From Bacteroidia bacterium (lineage in GTDB: Bacteria; Bacteroidota; Bacteroidia; Cytophagales; JAAEPT01), in contig JAUIJC010000035.1 in NCBI GenBank assembly GCA_030431525.1, positions 1 to 42,713 on the forward strand: a stretch of DNA of 42,713 nucleotides. Reading direction: 5' to 3'. Of this stretch, positions 16,634 through 24,038 are shown one piece after another. The position numbers were made by a program, and so were the translations under genes. How positions within the stretch are numbered: the stretch's first letter is position 1; every line of letters begins with the position of its first letter. Under the pieces are notes generated by a model. It was not told where the DNA came from. It saw nothing but the letters and a program-made list of their open reading frames with translations, and searched no databases.

Positions 16634-17569
16634 ATGAAAAAATCAGTACTCTTCGGAATGGGCTTGTTCGCGGCCGCTTCTATGGCTTTCGCTCAAAATG
16701 AAACAAACTCAGACCAATCAGGTAACCAACCATCTGCTGGACGTACAGGTTACACTTATGAGTTCAACACACCGTTTGAAACATCTGACGAGAATGATGA
16801 TGTTCAGTGCCTAAATGAGGTAGATCCAACTTCTGGTAATCCAACTGTTTGGAATACAGAGAATCGCGCTGGTTATAGTTTCGGGACTGGTGAGGGGTCT
16901 TTGTTAATTGATCTTGATGGTTCTCAAGGAGAGTTTTCTGTACCAAACGTTCGTTTTACAGAGGATAATTGTGCTAATGTAATTGCAAATCCAATCGATT
17001 TGTCTGGTACAGATGCTACTCAAGTTAAAGTTCGTCTTCGTTCTGACGTTGATGTTGCAGATTTCCGTATCATCGTTGCTATTTTGAGCAATGACCAAGT
17101 AGTCTATGCTGATTTTGATGCAACATCAGTTGCATTGACAGGTGATAATGAGTGGCAAGAGCTTACTTTGGAAGGTGGTACTAAGCAGTGGAGTGCAACT
17201 GAACCTGATGGTGTTGTTTTGGATTTGAGCCAGGCTATTGGTTTTGGTTTCAAAGCAGTAAACGGTGCTACAGATAACCCACAAGGTACTATCGAGATTG
17301 ATTATATCACTTTCGGTGATGGTGTAATTACTTCTAACGAAGAAGCTGTTGTATCTAACGTTAACATCTTCCCTAACCCATCTACTGGTGTTGTAAACGT
17401 TGAGGCTGAAGCTGGTCAGTCTATCGTTATCCGTGACATGGTTGGCGCTGAGGTTGCTGCTGGCACTGAGAACTTGACTGTAAACGACTTGCAAGCTGGT
17501 ATCTACGTTGCTACTATCACTACTGCTGAGGGTGTAGTTGTAGAAACTCGCAAGGTTATCGTTAAATAA
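16634..17569 (+). CDS. T9SS-exported beta-sandwich protein with type A sorting domain
   Basis: A 311-residue protein with signal peptide residues 1-20 (ending MAFAQ), then a short linker with QPSAGRTG. A beta-sandwich at about 40-235 has IDLSGTDATQVKVRLRSD and FGFKAVNG followed by GTIEIDYITFGD, like carbohydrate-binding or galactose-binding-like folds. A C-terminal type IX sorting domain fills about 238-311: NIFPNPSTGVVNVE, IRDMVGAEV, LQAGIYVATI and the final TRKVIVK. The domain directs transport through the outer membrane and attachment to, or release from, the surface. It is a monocistronic gene with its own candidate promoter and terminator, directly after the barrel/lipoprotein operon. 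It is probably the secreted or surface partner of that operon, since it shares the G-R-T-G motif with the last lipoprotein. Confidence 0.8.
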   Translation: MKKSVLFGMGLFAAASMAFAQNETNSDQSGNQPSAGRTGYTYEFNTPFETSDENDDVQCLNEVDPTSGNPTVWNTENRAGYSFGTGEGSLLIDLDGSQGEFSVPNVRFTEDNCANVIANPIDLSGTDATQVKVRLRSDVDVADFRIIVAILSNDQVVYADFDATSVALTGDNEWQELTLEGGTKQWSATEPDGVVLDLSQAIGFGFKAVNGATDNPQGTIEIDYITFGDGVITSNEEAVVSNVNIFPNPSTGVVNVEAEAGQSIVIRDMVGAEVAAGTENLTVNDLQAGIYVATITTAEGVVVETRKVIVK

Positions 17570-17617
17570 GTTTAGGAGTCTATTGATTACTTGTTAATCA
17601 ATTCTTCAAAACATAGG

Positions 17618-17650
17618 AACCCGACGGGCAATGCTCGTCGGGTTTTTTTG
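17618..17650 (+). terminator. Rho-independent terminator
   Basis: AACCCGACG and CGTCGGGTT form a GC-rich stem around GGCAATGCT, followed by seven T. It lies about 50 bp past the stop at 17569. Confidence 0.9.
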
Positions 17651-17758
17651 TTTTAGGAATGAATTTTTGATGCTATTCGCTGGGAATAGATTTTCTTGTT
17701 CTTACATTTATAGTAGTTAACTGATTGAAAAATAGGTCAATAACTTTTTGTCATTTTT

Positions 17759-18016
17759 ATGAAAAGGCTTTTTTCATCATTCCTTTTACTTGGAGTGCTA
17801 ACGTCTTGTGGAGGTGAAAAACTTAATCGAGATAACTTTGAATTAGTAAGACAGGGAATGACTAAGGAGCAAGTGGAACAGATTCTGGGTCAAGGTCAAT
17901 CCAATACGACGAATACAAGGAGTGGAGAGGTGGTATCATGGAAAAGTGGTTTTAAAATTATTACCATCTCCTTTGTCCACGGTGAGGTTTCTCGAAAAAA
18001 TCAGGTAGGGCTTTAA
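17759..18016 (+). CDS. Small DUF3862/BamE-like lipoprotein
   Basis: An 85-residue lipoprotein with signal ending VLTSCGGE (Cys 17). Mature residues 22-80 carry the BamE/SmpA-like pattern of DUF3862: NFELVRQGMTKEQVEQILGQG (helix pair with G-M-T), then WKSGFKIITISFVHGEVSRK (beta strands). Proteins of this fold are envelope-assembly or protease-inhibitor-like domains, and the role here is unknown. It stands alone between a terminator and a large palindrome and converges on the epimerase gene. Confidence 0.7.
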   Translation: MKRLFSSFLLLGVLTSCGGEKLNRDNFELVRQGMTKEQVEQILGQGQSNTTNTRSGEVVSWKSGFKIITISFVHGEVSRKNQVGL

Positions 18017-18040
18017 ATTAAGCGAAAGTGAAATCATAAA

Positions 18041-18163
18041 CTGGCCCACTAAAGCGCAGTTATTTTGTTGGCTGTTTGTGGCAAGTTGATGCAGGGATAG
18101 CCTTAGCTATCGTAAATCAAGTTGATTTGAACAGCGGGCAAAAGAACAAGCCGACTGGGTCAG
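18041..18163. repeat. 123-bp imperfect palindrome (dispersed-repeat type)
   Basis: Ends are CTGGCCCA and TGGGTCAG. Arms share GTTATTTTG/CAAAAGAAC and GCTGTT/AACAGC, and the centre is GATAGC-CTTA-GCTATC (18096-18111). The region can fold into one long interrupted hairpin. It lies between convergent genes. The architecture suggests a REP/MITE-like mobile palindrome, but no second copy is in the window. Confidence 0.6.
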
Positions 18164-18181
18164 TCTATTGTTTTTCTTTTG

Positions 18182-19093
18182 CTAAAGCTTTTCCAGTGCC
18201 ATTTTTACTTCAGGGTAGAGGAACTCAAAACCTTCGTTTAGAAGTCTTGTAGGAACTACCCAACGGCTTTTTAGAACCAGTTCATTCTCTGTTCCCATTG
18301 CGAAAGTGCCCAATGTAACCATCCATGTTTTAAGTGGAATGCCAAGAGGGCATTTAACGGATTTTCTGATGGCCTTGGTAAATAATTGGTTGGGAATGGG
18401 ATTTGGGCTTGCAAGATTGAATACACCTGCCAAGCTTTCTCTTTGAATTAGAAAGTCTACAGCCAGAAGAAAGTCCTGTTCGGCAATCCAACTGACCATT
18501 TGTTTTCCAGAACCTTGTGTCCCTCCCAAACCAATTTTGGCAAGCTGTGCAAGGGTAGGGTAGACTCCACCACCTTTGCCAAGGACAAGGCTGGTTCGAA
18601 GTACGACTTTTCGAGTTGAAGGTGTTACCATTTCCTCAAATGCCTGTTCCCATTTTTGACAGACATCCACCGAAAACCCTTTTCCAATGTCCCCTGTAAA
18701 TTCATCCATTGGTCGGTCTTCGGCATGGCGATAGATAGTGGCCGAGGATGAATTCAACCATACTTTTGGAGGATGCTCACATTCTTGGATGGCTTTTCCC
18801 AAAACCCTTGTTGAGTCTTGGCGAGAGGCATAGATGGCCTTTTTATTTTCTTCGTTGTAACGGCAGTTTACAGACTTGCCAGCCAAGTTGATGACAGCAA
18901 GGCTTCCTTCTAACGCATCTTGCCAAGCACCTATAGTTTTACCATCCCAGAGAAGATAAGTGTAGGGCTGTTTGTGTTTTGGTAGTTTCCGTGAAAGGAT
19001 GATGATCTCAAAACCCTTATGATTGAAGTAGTTTGCAAGGGTTTGGCCGAGGTAGCCTGATCCGCCGGCGAGGATGATTTTTTGATTATTCAT
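18182..19093 (-). CDS. TIGR01777-family NAD(P)-dependent epimerase-like protein
   Basis: A 303-residue short-chain dehydrogenase/reductase-type protein. The N-terminal Rossmann motif is IILAGGSGYLGQTLANYF (residues 5-22), and NLAGKSVNCRYNEENKK (about 70-86) is the diagnostic block of the TIGR01777 (YfcH-like) family. The C-terminal DUF1731-like end reads SRWVVPTRLLNEGFEFLYPEVKMALEKL. Members are cytoplasmic; the bacterial substrate is unknown, and the family includes the septum-site-associated plant protein AtSulA/GC1. The gene is read toward the palindrome at 18041, with 125 bp to the next gene upstream. Confidence 0.85.
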   Translation of the reverse strand: MNNQKIILAGGSGYLGQTLANYFNHKGFEIIILSRKLPKHKQPYTYLLWDGKTIGAWQDALEGSLAVINLAGKSVNCRYNEENKKAIYASRQDSTRVLGKAIQECEHPPKVWLNSSSATIYRHAEDRPMDEFTGDIGKGFSVDVCQKWEQAFEEMVTPSTRKVVLRTSLVLGKGGGVYPTLAQLAKIGLGGTQGSGKQMVSWIAEQDFLLAVDFLIQRESLAGVFNLASPNPIPNQLFTKAIRKSVKCPLGIPLKTWMVTLGTFAMGTENELVLKSRWVVPTRLLNEGFEFLYPEVKMALEKL

Positions 19094-19127
19094 GGTTTGT
19101 GGGTTTGATGGGGGTATCTTATTTATT

Positions 19128-19197
19128 CGGTAGGTATAAAACCTACCGCTATGGATGGTGCGTGGTGTCTCCTTAGCGTAGTCCGCCAGGTGGCGGA
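19128..19197 (-). terminator. Two hairpins downstream of the DUF2071 gene
   Basis: CGGTAGGT-ATAAA-ACCTACCG (19128-19148) and TCCGCCA-GG-TGGCGGA (19182-19197). Both are perfect stems between the stop at 19219 and the epimerase start at 19093. They may terminate the upstream three-gene operon, although no long T run follows. Confidence 0.4.
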
Positions 19198-19218
19198 TTA
19201 CGTTTTCGAAGATTATTT

Positions 19219-19926
19219 TTAAAGTGTCATTTTCTTCTCCACAGAGATTTCAGACCCTTCGGCTAGGATGACCGAAGAGGGAATCAATTGATCCAAAAAA
19301 GCGAATTGAGGACCGTAGGCCTTTCCAAAATCCAAATTCACCTCACAGTTCAGGACAGGGTATTGCTCCCAACGTGGGTGCTTGACTTCGTATTCATTGG
19401 TTTTGGTTTCATTCACTTTGGAGTAGCCCCAGTAGTGTTCAGTGATAAACTCCTCTTCTGAGCCTTCCTCGATACATCTGAGCCTGTTTTGAGCCTCCAC
19501 CTGAAGTGACTGCCATTGTCCTTTGGTTCTCCACTCATAGCTCACATGAAGCTTGTCTGCCTCCGTTTTCCATTGGTGGCGCATTGGGTGGGTGACGTAA
19601 TGCTCCTTGTAGATGGTATTAGCCATTAAGCTGAGGGCAGGTTTGGGAACGATTTCTTTGATAAAAGACACTCCGCGTTTCCATTCCTTTCCATCAAACC
19701 GCTTCACATAAAAGCGAAGGTTGACTTCCTCAAAAGTGGTATGGAAGGGAACACTTATGCCTAAGAGCTTTGTGTTAGTGAAAAGGAAGCCCACCAAACT
19801 GATCATGCATTTTCCTTCCCAGAGATCGAGTTCCGTGCCGTGGGGGACAAGGTCAGTTAAAAGTTCAGGTGGGACTTCGTAGTTGACAAGGGCGAGTTTT
19901 CGCCATTCTGCAGTGAGGAAGCTCAT
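19219..19926 (-). CDS. DUF2071 (YqjF-like) family protein
   Basis: A 235-residue cytoplasmic protein of the DUF2071 family. Landmarks are EWRKLALVNYEVPPELLTDLVPHGTELDLWEGKCMISLVGFLF at the N-terminus, then FEEVNLRFYVKR and GVSFIKEIVPKPALSLMANTIY, and an acetoacetate-decarboxylase-like beta fold overall. Function is unknown in the family. Its ATG overlaps the stop of the upstream membrane-protein gene by 4 bp, so translation is coupled. A pair of hairpins follows the gene. Confidence 0.8.
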   Translation of the reverse strand: MSFLTAEWRKLALVNYEVPPELLTDLVPHGTELDLWEGKCMISLVGFLFTNTKLLGISVPFHTTFEEVNLRFYVKRFDGKEWKRGVSFIKEIVPKPALSLMANTIYKEHYVTHPMRHQWKTEADKLHVSYEWRTKGQWQSLQVEAQNRLRCIEEGSEEEFITEHYWGYSKVNETKTNEYEVKHPRWEQYPVLNCEVNLDFGKAYGPQFAFLDQLIPSSVILAEGSEISVEKKMTL

Positions 19927-20303
19927 GAGGCCACATCGTTTTTGTGTTCAAAAAATCGTCCGCTCATCACTTTGCCGATAAAGAGAAGCAAAAGAAAAAC
20001 CAGGAGAATTGCCCCTAAGAAAATGGCAAAGTTTCCCAGTCGATCACTGAGCGTTTCCACGATGTCACGGTGGTCACTGAGTTGGTATATTTTGAGCCAA
20101 CTAAAGGCAGTGCCGATGCCAAGGAGGTAGAATCCTGTTTCAAATAGTTTGTTGGTGGAATTTGCGATTTCGTCCCGTCCTCTGAAGATATCCTTCATAA
20201 AGACAAGGCTGTTCTTGAAAAGCATTTTTGCCACAAAGATGACGAGACCTAATGCTAATGGAAGGTAGATGAGATAGGCTTTTAGGTAGAGTTGGTTTTC
20301 CAT
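19923..20303 (-). CDS. Small membrane protein, paralogue of the upstream gene
   Basis: A 126-residue protein with three predicted membrane spans (about 10-28, 52-70 and 88-108). IANSTNKLFETGFYLLGIGTAFSWLKI aligns with LTDTTNRLLFTGYLLLNLGYVFTMIS of the next gene upstream, so the two arose by tandem duplication. No named family was recognised. It overlaps the DUF2071 gene by 4 bp and starts 29 bp after the stop of its paralogue, so the three genes form one operon. Confidence 0.7.
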   Translation of the reverse strand: MENQLYLKAYLIYLPLALGLVIFVAKMLFKNSLVFMKDIFRGRDEIANSTNKLFETGFYLLGIGTAFSWLKIYQLSDHRDIVETLSDRLGNFAIFLGAILLVFLLLLFIGKVMSGRFFEHKNDVAS

Positions 20304-20332
20304 GGTAGGAGGTTTGGTTTGTAGCTAAGGTT

Positions 20333-20689
20333 TTAAGCGATGTTGGTTCTATTCTTCACGAAGTAGTAGGTGTTGAAAAGAATCAAGTTGGAGCAATGGA
20401 TACTGCCTAGGGTAAGGCATATGATGCAGAGTTTGGAAGAGCAAACTTCAATGAATTCAGCGGTCGAGCTTCCCCAATCATTCGTTGATATCATGGTGAA
20501 AACATAGCCTAGGTTGAGAAGGAGGTAGCCAGTAAACAACAGCCGATTGGTGGTGTCTGTTAGTTTTTCATCATTTGAAAAGACCATCAGGAGAAAGACA
20601 CGGCCACGGTGATAGAGTTGTAACCCCACAATGATGGTAAGGTAGGAGGAGAGTGAGAGGTAGATGCCATATTGAATGTAGTTGCTCAT
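20333..20689 (-). CDS. Small membrane protein (first of a paralogous pair)
   Basis: A 118-residue protein with membrane segments at about 9-27, 48-67 and 86-108. The STN/TTNR motif and the following hydrophobic stretch are shared with the 126-residue protein encoded directly downstream. Similar paired small membrane proteins occur in other Bacteroidota, to my recollection without known function. First gene of a three-gene operon (this, its paralogue, DUF2071). The region upstream holds the convergent-side terminator of ilvC, about 120 bp away. Confidence 0.65.
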   Translation of the reverse strand: MSNYIQYGIYLSLSSYLTIIVGLQLYHRGRVFLLMVFSNDEKLTDTTNRLLFTGYLLLNLGYVFTMISTNDWGSSTAEFIEVCSSKLCIICLTLGSIHCSNLILFNTYYFVKNRTNIA

Positions 20690-20811
20690 TGTGAATATTC
20701 AGAAAAAAGTGAAACAACAAGAGCGCACTTGTCTCTGTTTGATGACTCAAACCTAGTCTTAAAAAATGGAAGTTTCAAAAAATACTGAAAATAAAAACCT
20801 GAAAAGAAATG

Positions 20812-20844
20812 AAAAAGCCCCCTGCCGAACGACAGGGGGCTTTT
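20812..20844 (-). terminator. Terminator downstream of ilvC
   Basis: AAAAGCCCCCTG and CAGGGGGCTTTT enclose CCGAACGA, a strong GC stem with A/T flanks usable on either strand. It lies about 55 bp past the ilvC stop, beyond a heptamer array. Confidence 0.9.
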
Positions 20845-20851
20845 GAAATAA

Positions 20852-20889
20852 TACGGAGAAGCTCAGTACTTAGTACTCATTACTCCGTA
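20852..20889 (-). repeat. Heptamer array in the ilvC 3' region
   Basis: Four 7-bp units on the + strand: CTCAGTA, CTTAGTA, CTCATTA, then CTCCGTA (20862-20889). The last unit pairs with TACGGAG at 20852-20858, making a hairpin between the ilvC stop and its terminator. Confidence 0.7.
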
Positions 20890-20898
20890 CCGTTATAA

Positions 20899-22374
20899 TC
20901 AAACAATTTTCTTCATGTCAGTCATCGCCTCACGAAGCTCAGCACCAACCAATTCAATTGGGTGGAAACGGATAGCCTCGTTGATGTCGATGAGCAACTT
21001 ATTGTCAACGCCAGCGTCTTTACCTTCGTTGAAGTTCTTACCGAGGATGTCAGTCTCAACGGTCTTCATGAAGTCAGTCAAGAGAGGCTTACAAGCGTGG
21101 TCGAACAAGTAACAACCGTACTCAGCAGTGTCGGAGATGATGCGGTTCATCTCGAACAACTTCTTACGAGCGATAGTGTTAGCGATCAATGGAGTCTCGT
21201 GGAGTGATTCGTAGTAAGCAGACTCTTCTTTGATGCCAGCTTCAACCATAGTTTCGAAAGCCAACTCAACACCAGCCTTCACCATAGCAACCATCAACAA
21301 ACCGTTGTCGAAGAACTCTTGCTCAGTGATCTCAACGTCGCCAGCAGTTTGCTTTTCGAAAGCCGTGTCCTCAGTGGCTGCACGCCAAGACAACAAGTTT
21401 TTGTCGCCTTCAGCCCAGTCAGCCATCATAGTGCTGGAGAAAGTACCGTCCATGATGTCGTCCATGTGCTTCTGGAACAACGGACGCATGATTTCTTTCA
21501 ATACTTCAGAAACCTCATAAGCCTTCACCTTAGCAGGGTTGCTCAAGCGGTCCATCATGTTGGTGATACCACCGTACTTCAACGCCTCAGTGATCACTTC
21601 CCAACCGTACTGGATGAACTTAGCGGCGTAACCTGGGTCAACACCTTTCTCTACCATTTTCTCGAAACCGAGGATAGAGCCAGTCTGCAACAATCCACAA
21701 AGGATAGTTTGCTCACCCATCAAGTCAGACTTCACCTCAGCAACGAAGGAAGACAACAATACACCAGCGCGGTCACCACCAGTACCTACACAGTAAGCCT
21801 TAGCGATTTCAAGACCGTCACCGTTCGGGTCGTTCTCAGGGTGAACGGCGATCAAAGTAGGAACACCGAAGCCACGCTTGTACTCCTCGCGCACCTCAGA
21901 ACCTGGAGACTTAGGAGCCACCATAACAACAGTCAAGTCCTTACGAACCTGCATGCCTTCCTCAACGATGTTGAAACCGTGTGAGTAAGCCAAAGTAGCG
22001 CCTTTCTTCATGTGAGGCATTACTTCAGTAACAACAGGAGTGTGTTGCTTGTCTGGAGTAAGGTTCATCACGAAGTCAGCAGAAGGAATCAACTCCTCGT
22101 AAGTGCCAGCAGTGAAGCCGTTCTCAGTAGCGTTCAAGTAAGACTGACGCTTCTCGTCGATAGCACCTTGACGCAATGCGAAAGATACATCAAGACCAGA
22201 GTCGCGAAGGTTCAAGCCTTGGTTCAAACCTTGGGCACCACAACCTACGATAACAATCTTTTTGCCTTCGAGTTTCTTAACGCCGTCAGGGAACTCAGTG
22301 CGGTCCATGAACTCACAAACGCCCAACTGGTTGAGCTTCTCGCGCAAAGCGAGGGTGTTGAAATAGTTAGCCAT
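20899..22374 (-). CDS. ilvC: Ketol-acid reductoisomerase, class II
   Basis: A 491-residue enzyme converting acetolactate or acetohydroxybutyrate to the 2,3-dihydroxy acids of valine and isoleucine synthesis, using NADPH and Mg2+. The Rossmann motif is [21 protein letters not shown] (about 40-60), with R/Q residues in [10 protein letters not shown] suited to [15 protein letters not shown] and YSHGFNI mark the active-site region. [26 protein letters not shown] and [12 protein letters not shown] (metal-binding Asp/Glu) follow, with a duplicated C-terminal domain as in the long E. coli/plant-type enzyme. It stands alone here, with no other ilv genes in the window. Heptamer hairpins lie on both sides, one in the 5' region and one just after the stop. 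Confidence 0.97.
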   Translation of the reverse strand: MANYFNTLALREKLNQLGVCEFMDRTEFPDGVKKLEGKKIVIVGCGAQGLNQGLNLRDSGLDVSFALRQGAIDEKRQSYLNATENGFTAGTYEELIPSADFVMNLTPDKQHTPVVTEVMPHMKKGATLAYSHGFNIVEEGMQVRKDLTVVMVAPKSPGSEVREEYKRGFGVPTLIAVHPENDPNGDGLEIAKAYCVGTGGDRAGVLLSSFVAEVKSDLMGEQTILCGLLQTGSILGFEKMVEKGVDPGYAAKFIQYGWEVITEALKYGGITNMMDRLSNPAKVKAYEVSEVLKEIMRPLFQKHMDDIMDGTFSSTMMADWAEGDKNLLSWRAATEDTAFEKQTAGDVEITEQEFFDNGLLMVAMVKAGVELAFETMVEAGIKEESAYYESLHETPLIANTIARKKLFEMNRIISDTAEYGCYLFDHACKPLLTDFMKTVETDILGKNFNEGKDAGVDNKLLIDINEAIRFHPIELVGAELREAMTDMKKIV

Positions 22375-22400
22375 TGTAATGGAAGTTTTTACGTGTCAAA

Positions 22401-22480
22401 GGAGATATTAGACGTTAGAAATTAGACCTTAGCCCCGATAATGAAAGCTAAAGTCTAACGTCCAAAGTCTAAAGTCCTCC
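22401..22480 (-). repeat. Paired heptamer arrays forming a hairpin upstream of ilvC
   Basis: Left arm: units ATTAGAC, GTTAGAA, ATTAGAC and CTTAGCC (22407-22434). Right arm, inverted: CTAAAGT, CTAACGT, CCAAAGT, CTAAAGT (22448-22475). With the outer GGAG/CTCC the arms pair over about 34 bp around a 12-nt loop. It starts 27 bp upstream of the ilvC ATG, so it would lie in the 5' leader or promoter region. Confidence 0.75.
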
Positions 22481-22549
22481 ATTCAACTACAAAGCTGAGA
22501 AACTTTCCAAAAACAAGGCATATCCGAAACGTGTTTTTTTAGGTACTTT

Positions 22550-23437
22550 TTATGGATTCTGTTTCTCTCGGAATTGGAGAGGGGTAAGCTTGGTGGTCTG
22601 GCGGAAAAGTCTGGTAAAGTATGACTGGTCTTTGAAATTCAGTTGGTGGGCGATTTCCGTCACCGTCATTTCAGAATACACCAAAAGGCGCTTCGCTTCA
22701 AGGATAACCTTTTGTTTGATAAGCTCATTGGACGTTTTTCCAGTCAGTTCCCGCACAGTTTCTGTCAGGTGGCTTGGGGTGATGGAAAGTTTTTCGGCAT
22801 AATCCCGAACAGAAAGATTCTCCAAATAATGCTCATCAATCAATTGCTTGAAACGCTTGACCAAAAGGGTGCCCTTGGGAATTGTCGAGCTAGGTAAATT
22901 TTGTGGGTAAAGCCGACGACATTCCAACAACAATAAATCGAGTAGAACACTAACCATTTCCGATTCATCTGGCTGGTTAGCCATGATTTCATCACAGCCC
23001 GACACAAAGATTTTTTTGATGCGCTCGGCATCCGTGTCAGAGTCCAGATAAAGGGGAGAGGCCTGAGTTTCCAGCCCGTGGAAGAAGGGGAATTCCAACA
23101 GCTTGTTCTTGTTCGACTTGTTCAGCTGGTAAAATTCAGAGCGGAATAGGAAGATGTAACCCTCCACATCTTTAGATAAATCCAGATTGTGTACCTGCCC
23201 AGGCGAAAGGAAGAACAGGCTGTTTGGACGGATGTCGTGTGCCTTAAAGTCGATGACGTGCAATCCACTTCCTTTGGTCAAAAACAGGATTTCATAAAAG
23301 TCGTGGTGACGGTGTGGATAAGTCACCTGAAAATGGCGGTGCGCATCAAACACCTCCACCTGATACGGTTTTTTCTCCTGCCTTTTGTCAAAGGTGTCAA
23401 GACTATAGGATGGTATTTTCTCTTTGCCAGTGGCCAT
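22550..23437 (-). CDS. AraC-family transcriptional regulator
   Basis: A 295-residue regulator. The N-terminal cupin-like sensor domain (about 25-115) has VTYPHRHHDFYEILFLTKGSGLHVID and the conserved PNSLFFLSPGQVHNL. The C-terminal double helix-turn-helix (about 192-292) has VRDYAEKLSITPSHLTETVRELTGKTSNELIKQKVILEAKRLL, then IAHQLNFKDQSYFTRLFRQTTKLTPLQFR, the AraC signature. It probably senses a small molecule and controls nearby genes. The divergent membrane-protein gene at 23641 is the obvious candidate target, and the shared 203-bp intergenic region is packed with palindromes. Confidence 0.9.
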   Translation of the reverse strand: MATGKEKIPSYSLDTFDKRQEKKPYQVEVFDAHRHFQVTYPHRHHDFYEILFLTKGSGLHVIDFKAHDIRPNSLFFLSPGQVHNLDLSKDVEGYIFLFRSEFYQLNKSNKNKLLEFPFFHGLETQASPLYLDSDTDAERIKKIFVSGCDEIMANQPDESEMVSVLLDLLLLECRRLYPQNLPSSTIPKGTLLVKRFKQLIDEHYLENLSVRDYAEKLSITPSHLTETVRELTGKTSNELIKQKVILEAKRLLVYSEMTVTEIAHQLNFKDQSYFTRLFRQTTKLTPLQFREKQNP

Positions 23438-23448
23438 GGGGAGAATGA

Positions 23449-23636
23449 AGTATTATGTACAATGTATCATGTATTATGAAAGCTGATGTTGTCAGAACAG
23501 CCGCAAATAGCCGTAGGCTTTGGCAGTGTGTTTTGACAACATCAGCTTTCTTTGTTGTACAGACTGCCCAACCTTTCGGTTTTGTCAGTTGACTGAACTA
23601 ACATGTCATTGTACATAATACTTAATACATTGTACA
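23449..23636. repeat. Inverted heptamer arrays flanking the divergent promoter region
   Basis: Left array 23449-23476: AGTATTA, TGTACAA, TGTATCA, TGTATTA. Right array 23609-23636: TTGTACA, TAATACT, TAATACA, TTGTACA, the inverted form. The left array begins 12 bp from the AraC start codon and the right ends 4 bp before the ATG at 23641. Confidence 0.75.
23478..23550. repeat. 17-bp perfect inverted repeat inside the paired arrays
   Basis: GAAAGCTGATGTTGTCA (23478-23494) and its exact complement at 23534-23550, with a 39-bp interior that holds AGCC/GGCT and GCC/GGC pairing. It is either a hairpin or cruciform, or a binding site for the adjacent AraC regulator. Confidence 0.65.
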
Positions 23637-23640
23637 CCGA

Positions 23641-24036
23641 ATGAACAAGAACCTACAAACCACGCTAAAAATTGCCGGAATCTATAACCTGCTCTGGGGG
23701 ATTTGGGTAATTGCACTTCCCAATTCATTATTTGAATGGACAGGTCTGGAGTTGCCACGCTACGATATGATTTGGCAGAGCGTTGGGATGGTCGTCGGCG
23801 TTTATGGACTGGGCTATTGGTGGGCTTCCAGAGATTATGTGCGTCACTGGCCGATTGTGATGGTCGGTTTTTTAGGGAAGGTTTTTGGGCCAATTGGTAT
23901 TCTTCATCATGTGCTGATTCTTGAGGATTTATCCCCATGGTTTATGGCAGTCTCATTCTTCAATGATGCCATTTGGTGGATACCATTTATCATGATGTTG
24001 AAGGAGGCTTACGGGGTGCACAAATTCAAGGAATAG
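23641..24036 (+). CDS. Small integral membrane protein divergent from araC-type gene
   Basis: A 131-residue protein with about four hydrophobic helices (about 8-28, 42-62, 70-92 and 103-120). LKIAGIYNLLWGIWVIALPNSLFEWTG at the start, plus central GVYGLGYWWASRDYVRHWPIVMVGFLGKVFGPIG, are conserved-looking blocks of a Bacteroidota small membrane protein I cannot name. A DoxX-like fold is possible. The start ATG directly follows a heptamer array, and a 63-bp perfect palindrome begins three bases after its stop. Confidence 0.65.
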   Translation: MNKNLQTTLKIAGIYNLLWGIWVIALPNSLFEWTGLELPRYDMIWQSVGMVVGVYGLGYWWASRDYVRHWPIVMVGFLGKVFGPIGILHHVLILEDLSPWFMAVSFFNDAIWWIPFIMMLKEAYGVHKFKE

Positions 24037-24038
24037 TG

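Noticed and set aside
9637-17569. Surface locus considered as a SusC/SusD polysaccharide utilisation locus
   Set aside because: The barrels are too short for SusC and lack a plug/TonB box. No SusD helical lipoprotein, glycoside hydrolase or HTCS/ECF regulator is present.
18041-18163. Structured region considered as a tRNA or riboswitch
   Set aside because: No cloverleaf, no T-loop GTTCGA-type block, and the symmetry is that of one long hairpin between convergent genes. Palindromic repeat preferred.
21319-21984. 221-codon plus-strand ORF inside ilvC
   Set aside because: Fully antisense to a confidently identified enzyme gene. No domain or signal was seen.
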